Shown here: piece by piece, positions 58,249 through 64,000 of the stretch
Position numbering within the stretch: position 1 is the stretch's first letter
How the letters are laid out: every line of letters starts with the position of its first letter
Position numbers and translations under genes: made by a program
The notes under the pieces: generated by a model
The model's input: only the letters and a program-made list of their open reading frames with translations
What the model was told of the DNA's origin: nothing
Database searches by the model: none
From: Diphasiastrum complanatum
Taxonomy: Eukaryota; Streptophyta; Lycopodiopsida; Lycopodiales; Lycopodiaceae
NCBI GenBank assembly: GCA_029204225.1
Contig: CM055104.1
Span: 26,885,253-26,949,252, forward strand
Direction of reading: 5' to 3'
DNA: 64,000 nt

Positions 58249-61200
58249 ATGGCCTCTACTCAATCAAGGAAGCCCAAGAATTAACTAGCTTCCATTGTTG
58301 CACACATCAAAGATTCCAATGAGCATTGGGTGCCCCATACATTTTCAACTTTTGATTGGGTTTACATGCAACCATAGGGCAAAGGAACTCACAAGGTTGC
58401 AAAGAGGAAGCAAAACAACCAAGACTACCATTGGAAAGGAAGGATCCACGAATTCAAGATTGACCAAAATGGCAAATACCTTGCAAATGTGCAACACGTA
58501 TACATGTGTCGAGATATTTTATTGGATGTGGCTGTTGCTGATAGAACCATACAGTCACATTTTAGGTCTCACCTCTTTTATTCTTGTGTTAACTATTATG
58601 TTTGAATTATTATTATGTCATTGTAATGGATAATAATGTTGCATTAATGCCTGGTGCAGATGTCTTTCCTTCAAATAGCTTCGACTGGCAAAACGTGAAG
58701 TCCTTCACTGGAAAATTCTCCACCATACACCCAAATATGGAGAACTAATATATGGTGGGTTGGCATCCTCTGCCCTGATCAAAATGGGCATTTTCTTTTA
58801 CGATCACATGTACGAAGTTTCAAAAAAAAACTTTGGCCAAGGCAAATTAGCACCAACTTCTGAGCCTGCGATCAATTCTCACGAGTGGCCATATGTTGAC
58901 CAACTGACTATTGAATTAATGAAGAGGCAACTTCTCAAAGAGATTAATGGTAATATGAAGCCAACATTCGGATCCAAACGAGTCTACACTAGCATCTCTG
59001 TGCCGATCACCATATTTGTTGCCATATTTAAGGCGGTCCCCTTTAGGAAAACAAACACGATGTGGGCATGGAAAGCAACAGAATCATCATTGTTGGACAA
59101 CATATTTGTTGCATGGGATTCAAAGAAAATGGAGCATAAAGGAGATTTAATAAGGTGTAAGCTCTCTTGTGAAACAATGACCATAAGGTATCATATTTCA
59201 CGTCAAACATGCTCCTTAAGTTTCATTTATAGGCGATATAAGTTTGGTCATGGCCGATGGGACCCTCTGGACGCGGAGACGAATCAGCAAGAAGTGGAGA
59301 TATCCATACATTTTTTTGATTAAGATTGTGGAAGATGAAACAAGTGATTCAATTCGCTTGAGAATTGCAAAAAAGCTAGTCGACAAGTTCAAGCCAAATC
59401 CAAATGTTAAAGAGATGGTATACGCATGTGACCAAGGAGGTGTGAGTCGCAAGGGGTATAGAGCTTTGAGGAAGTATATGAAATGCTCTGACAAAAATGG
59501 GTTAAAACGCCATCAAATAATACCTACTTATAAACTTGTTGAATCCGCCAAACGAGAATGCAATTCAATATTGCTCTCTGAATTAGGAGAGTTTCAACAT
59601 ATTGAGGATTCTTTTACAGTAACCAATAAGAAGAAAGGACCTCTGACATGTTTTCGTTATCATCAAGGCAATAATATATTCTTAGATCTAGAAAAGGTCC
59701 AAGCGATGATGATCCGACATTACGAAGTTAGAACAAATGGTAAGAACATTTATTGTGGATTTCGGTTTTCAATTGTATGCTTTTCTTCAACTAATATTTT
59801 TGAGTAATGAAATTTCTGTTTTACAGATTGCGGAGGTAAAGTTATATTTGTTATTAAATTGGACGAAGCAGAAATCGTAAAAGGGCGTAAACTTGAACGT
59901 GTCACAATCACCTTGATGAATCGTGAATTGCAACAGTTTGGCGGAAGTTATTGTAAAGAATTTAGCGTGCAATCCGAAAATCACATATGGTGGATAGCTG
60001 CATTTGAAGTTCCTAAGGAGTCTCACGATGTACTGGAGTGGCTATTTGAAAAATGTAGTATATCTAAGATAATACATGCACAAAATGAAGGCAAATTGCT
60101 CAATGTTGAAGGAGAAAGCTTTGCTGTAGAATGGCACCTAGCTGCTGATTTGAAGACTTTGAAATGCATGTACGGTTGTGGTCTCGGTGCAAATGCAAAG
60201 AATTTTTGTATATATTGTATGTTTGAATCTGGGCGGAACAAAAGTATTTTGAATTGCAACCAACGTCTTGCACCAAATAGGCACAATCTAGACAAGTCCA
60301 TTTTTGCACAATGCATGGTAAATTACGAATACTGGACAAATTATTATTTTTGCATTGTTGTTACGCATGGAACATGCAGCCCAAATCAAGAGCAGATGTT
60401 AGCATTAGAAATCTAGAGATAATTTTATCCGATATGGGATTGCACGGGAGCCACGTGAGTCTTACCAAAGACGTTGAGATGAGTGGAAAAATGCAAGATG
60501 TTCTAGCAAAAGTTTCAATGGGTGGTGCGAAAGCGAGACACCTATTGTCAAATCATACTGCATGTGAAAGCAGTGTTGAATGGGAGTACTGGAGGAAAAT
60601 ATGTCAATGCACAACAAATATTGGCTCAGATCCTCGCATGGCAAGTACACGTGCTAAGGTTTGGTAAGCATTTGATGCCTTGTCACAAACTATCAACAAA
60701 AAGATTGTGAGAGATGAAGATTTGGATAGATACGCAAGAGAAGTCAAAACATTTACTGAATTGATGATCGATGCATGGGGAGAAACACACATAACTCACT
60801 ATATGGTATGTGTGTCTCATATTTTTTACTTTCGTATTTATGTTAAAGATTTAAACTAATACAAATTTTCTATGAACAGCACATCTTTTATGCTCATGGA
60901 CCTTGGTTTATGAAAACCTATAGATGATTAGCTATTTGGAATACGCAAGGCATGGAAAAGAGTCATTATAGGGCAAAGGCTGCGTATTTCAAAAATTCAC
61001 GGCATGGCGGAGGAAAGGGTCTTAGCAATGCATTGGTTGAGATATTCCAATGGTTTTACAGAGGAGTTTTGGGCTGAGGACACTTTCAAAACACAAGAAC
61101 TGAAGAGTTGTGTTCAATGATCTCCAATTCAAATTCAGTCAAAAAGATAGCCTGGCAATCCTCTAATGCTAGAACAAGATATCAAGAATGGAGGATGTCT

Positions 61201-61299
61201 AGATTTCGAGTTGGAAAGAGATGGATGCCGAGGACACCAACATCTAATGTTTTGGAAAACAGCGCTAGAGAAACTACGGAAACTGATGAGATGGAATAG
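58249..61299 (+). pseudogene. RAG1/Transib-like DDE transposase-type gene, multi-exon, decayed
   Basis: Exons: about 58249-58565, 58660-59739, 59827-60805 and 60880-61299. The last two introns (59740-59826, 60806-60879) have clean GT-AG ends and keep the frame. Conserved pieces include GGLASSALIKMGIFFYDHMY, KLDEAEIVKGRKLERVTITL, NHIWWIAAFEV, ADLKTLKCMYGCGLG, a CIYC zinc pair (60207-60218), CTMHGKLRILDKLLFLH, and WGETHITHYMHIFYAHGPWF with QGMEKSHYRAKAAYF. The HxxxxH (60880-60897) is followed by Glu exactly 20 residues on (60955-60957), with Trp at +14 and Gly at +18. That is the layout of RAG1 His937/His942/Glu962. The two Asp of the DDE triad are not assigned: CTMH stands where RAG1 has DALH. 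Stops at 58282, 58375, 60665, 60925 and near 61074; frameshifts near 58747, at the T7 run 59311-59317, and near 60305. Classification rests on motifs only. Confidence 0.6.
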
Positions 61300-61564
61300 A
61301 AACAATTTATGTTGAATTGTAATTCGAATATTCCTTTGTGATAAATATTACTGTCGAATTGGATTGTTGTTATAAATAGAAATTATTTTATTTGGTTCTA
61401 TAATAATATCTATTTTTGGATACACGTCCCTCTATATAAGAGTGGGAGTTTTCATTTTGTTGTCACTTCTTGCTTTGTTGAAATTTGTTTCCTCGTAATT
61501 TAGCTTGTCTTGTTCAATTAGACTACTAGTTTGCTGGTCAATTAGTGTTCTTAGTTGCATAACA
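61300..61564 (+). other. Intergenic spacer
   Basis: AT-rich, with a TATA-like CTCTATATAAGAG at 61431-61443, about 125 bases upstream of the ATG at 61565. No gene. Confidence 0.45.
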
Positions 61565-63037
61565 ATGTCGTCCCCTAAAATAGAGTTGGCCAATCTGCTA
61601 GCCCCCACAGAGTTTTTAGATCAGTTAGATTGTATTTATTGTATGTTTACCGGTAGAATAGACACGCTTGCCACTCTACGGGCTAATACGGATGCATTCA
61701 CGTACATGAGTGAGTATATAGATGAAACTTTGAAGCCTTATGCCATACAAATTCTTGGCTCAACTATCATGTGGATTCCATATAACTTGCTTAGTTATAT
61801 ATGGAAAGGAGATAGACCCTTTATCGCTCGTCTCAACAGATTTATTAGTCACTTGGGTAACGATCATTACTTGGAGCTAACGAAGGATCAGCTGAAAACT
61901 TTTGATCTTGAAAGTGTAGGAAAGAAGTTTCTATCCGGTGAGATTACTATTATTTTTTTTGCTTAATGAGTTTCCAGTGAATGTGGCCAGCAACAAACAC
62001 AATCCTGGTGAGCAGGTGAACGAGATGAACGACCCGGGTGAAGAGGAAGATTTATCTACGGAGCACAAAGCAGTCTTGGCTGCGCAAGAGGCAACAGGTG
62101 CATCCACATCAGCGGAGCCAGAAGATATAGATGAGTCCGATGATGTCATGCTTCGAATCCATGGCCTTGCTCCAATCATCATTGATGGGCAGGAGTATGT
62201 GTTCATGCATGACTTGCAACATATTCTCGGCTTGCGAGAACATGAGATGCTGGCAACATTGGTAAATTTGCAGAATGGCAGTTCCACTTTCGACCACACC
62301 CAGCCCGACGACACGTATGAGAAGCTGATCAGGCATGACACGGACACCACCGAGCAAGCACTGGCAAGGGTGCTTTGCCAATTGAAAATGCTTCAACCAC
62401 CACCAGTTAAAACGAGGCCATTTGAGGTACTCGAAGCGAAAACTGCTGATGTGAAGTACAAAGGCAAAGGAATTGACCTTGCGCAAACCAAAGACATTGA
62501 TGAAGGCACCGAGGCAAGTCTGACCCAACAATTCAACTTGCGTGTCTTTGTTATGTCTGTTTGTCTTCATTATACTCATTTTGCAATAATTTGAACCAAA
62601 TGCAGGATGCAGTGGAGCTTGATGCATTTGCAATGCGAAGGGGTGGCTCTCGGGAGAAAGTTGAAGCATGAACACTGGACAGGTCTATGGCCCACTACAT
62701 TGGGAACTTGTCCAACAACTTTATTTTCTGCTTCAGCAACAAGTACAGCCCAGATGGACAGACAGAGCTTCTTAAATGCAAAACACTCTCCAAGCACATT
62801 GGTGAGCTGGACTTGTCACCATCAGCGCCAAAGGCTTACTATGTCCTCCGAAAAGCCGTTTTGAATGATTTCTGCCCTAGATTCGAGACCCGAATCATTC
62901 TCTCGGGTTTAATTGGCCCTTATGAGGATGAGAAAGACGCTCCTAAATTAGCATTAGAAATGTTAAAACCAGTACTGTCATCAGAGAAGCAATCAGAGAA
63001 GCTGAAGTCCTCTCTGAAGGAAATGGATCAAATGTGA
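61565..63037 (+). pseudogene. Unidentified gene downstream of the transposase-like gene
   Basis: Starts MSSPKIELANLLAPTEFL. The frame runs to 61950, then shifts at a T8 run (about 61951-61960) into a frame open to 62513 with an acidic linker (NDPGEEEDLSTEHK, EPEDIDESDD) and a helical segment (LARVLCQLKMLQPP). A GC-AG intron (GAG|GCAAGT, 62514-62605) joins in phase to DAVELDAFAMRRGGS. A TGA at 62669-62671 is followed in the same frame by YIGNLSNNFIFCFSNKYSPD, ending with KSSLKEMDQM at 63037. A 40-bp GT-AG pair (61938-61977) would also restore the frame, but plant introns are rarely so short. No domain is recognised. Same strand and 265 bases behind the previous gene, it may be a second gene of the same mobile element. 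Confidence 0.5.
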
Positions 63038-63177
63038 ATAAAGATTTTGTCATTTTTTTCTTGTGGACTCTCCTAATTCTCTGTTGTCATTATATGATGT
63101 GCTTATTCATTGAATTTAGAATTTAATTTTTTTTTTTTGATAAAGATTTCTCCTCCTTTTTTTATGTGGTGTAATTT

Positions 63178-63244
63178 TCATGCCAGGGTGCGACCAGGGT
63201 CCGTTTGACCTGGTCAAACGAGCCCTGGTCGCGCCTTGGCGTGA
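63178..63244. repeat. 67-bp hairpin
   Basis: Arms 63178-63210 and 63212-63244 are inverted repeats of 33 bp with about five mismatches and a one-base loop (core GACCAGGG...GTTTGACC / GGTCAAAC...CCCTGGTC). GC-rich in an AT-rich setting. It lies between two convergent genes. Confidence 0.8.
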
Positions 63245-63406
63245 TTTCCATGCCACGACATGGAAACCTATCTTATCTACAACATGGTTAAAGAAACTAC
63301 CATTCCCATAGTACTGAAAATTTTAAATCACTGCATTCACATAGATGATACTAAAATTTTCAAATGACTGCATTCACATAAACAGTACTGAAATCAGATA
63401 TCAAAC

Positions 63407-63940
63407 TCAATCACAACAATTTGCAATCACATAACCTGAAATTCTGCAAGATACTTGACACCAAATCTTCAGTATATTATAAATAAAATCATGTACATGA
63501 TATTTTTGATTGCGCTCTCTCCTTAGCCTTCTAGCTAGGTGGAGATCATTCGGGAGTATTGTGACTCTCTTCCCGTGCATTGCACACAAAAATGAGTCCT
63601 CAAAGAGCTGCGTTAGGTACATTTCTGCAAACTCTTGTATTGTGGACACCGCATCTACCGTAACTCTGTTCCCCAAGGAAAATTCATCGACTATTTCTTT
63701 TACAAGCCTCACAAAAGAGGCCCTAGGGATCAAAAATTTTACGGACTTCTGATAGCTCCATATATCCTAGAGCCACTTTGAGATCCTGCGCTTTCTACGC
63801 AGTCGAGGAGGTGGTGGCTGCATCTTGCGGAGCTCCTTTCTAGCCCATGGTGCTGCACAAGGGGCCGACCTATCCCTGCCATGCTCTACGGTCCTACTTG
63901 GGCCAGCTGCGGCAGAACTTGGAGGCGGTGGAGGTGGTGG
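63407..63940 (-). pseudogene. Divergent histone H3 with CENH3-like features, broken
   Basis: Read from 63940 the minus strand gives a Pro-rich tail (seven Pro, then SSAAAGPSRTVEHGRDR), a basic stretch (RLRRKRRISKWL), TAG at 63767-63769, then [65 protein letters not shown] and RLRRERN. This is the H3 histone fold from helix N to helix 3. [13 protein letters not shown] resembles the CENH3 LLIP-xF motif rather than LLIRKLPF of canonical H3, and DLHLARR is CENH3-like. Loop 1 has canonical H3 length and lacks the Trp usual in plant CENH3. The tail shows no ARTKQTARKS. The stop replaces the Arg of LREIRRYQKS. About 30 extra residues follow the normal C-terminus before the stop at 63407. The 5' end is cut by Copia DNA. 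Confidence 0.75.
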
Positions 63941-63941
63941 T

Positions 63942-64000
63942 ATTTATGTTGATGATATCATTCTGATAGGAAGTAGTATCAAGTTAGTTGAGGAAACCAA
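63942..64000 (+). pseudogene. Copia RT fragment at the window edge
   Basis: Reads IYVDDIILIGSSIKLVEET, the catalytic YVDD region of Copia reverse transcriptase. It is cut by the window end, and it abuts the Pro-rich tail of the histone-like gene. Confidence 0.8.

Noticed and set aside
61938-61977. 40-bp GT-AG intron in the unidentified gene
   Set aside because: Too short for a plant intron; a one-base slip in the T run explains the frame change equally well.

Overview
This is nuclear DNA from a land plant. The evidence is several nested LTR retrotransposons of Ty1/Copia and Ty3/Gypsy type with plant primer-binding sites (initiator tRNA-Met, tRNA-Asp), a CACTA (En/Spm)-type DNA transposon with a DUF4216 domain, GT-AG introns, and long CT/CA microsatellites. 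Nothing bacterial, viral or organellar was seen. The species cannot be named from the sequence; a repeat-rich seed-free vascular plant is a guess only. No tRNA, rRNA or CRISPR features were found. Almost every coding stretch is a broken transposon gene.

Layout. 1-9.0 kb: Gypsy pol fragments split by Copia-1 (2229-8275; target duplication CTAAA/TTAAA), whose 3' LTR was later broken by an inversion that carried a piece of Gypsy with it. 9.1-9.7 kb: an unidentified small ORF behind a TATA box. 9669-17183: Gypsy-1, a minus-strand chromovirus with chromodomain, TSD CATTA, and a solo LTR of another family in its leader. 17321-34418: a 17-kb CACTA element (TSD TTG) lying inside a Gypsy integrase fragment. 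The CACTA element contains Gypsy-3 (20320-31658, TSD CACAA), which contains Copia-4 (25139-30140, TSD TTAAA), so insertions are four deep. The right arm of the CACTA element carries a 1.3-kb array of CT/CA microsatellites. 34.4-39 kb: Gypsy and Copia fragments and LTR-like DNA with a periodic CCAAT-box repeat.

38991-48275: Gypsy-5, with a tRNA-Asp primer site. Its 5' LTR is split by a 4.7-kb non-coding LTR element, LARD-2 (39524-44267, TSD CATTA). Its leader is packed with inverted copies of a CTCTCGCA motif. 48.7-49.5 kb: another Gypsy fragment. 49.7-51.5 kb: a 31-bp perfect inverted repeat and an unidentified 363-codon ORF that may be a host exon. 51561-52575: a solo LTR (TSD GGAGG). 52966-57695: Copia-5, with no 3' end.

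58.2-64 kb is the most unusual part. It holds a multi-exon, decayed gene with the CxxC, HxxxxH and Glu spacing of the RAG1/Transib catalytic core. Next comes an unidentified spliced gene on the same strand, then a perfect-stem hairpin. On the opposite strand lies a broken histone-H3-like gene with CENH3-like features. A new Copia RT fragment begins at the right edge.

Other points for follow-up are a tandem duplication of the aspartic protease domain in Gypsy-3, regular ~32-33 bp spacing of CCAAT boxes, and a side-by-side filled-site/empty-site pair that proves one LTR insertion.
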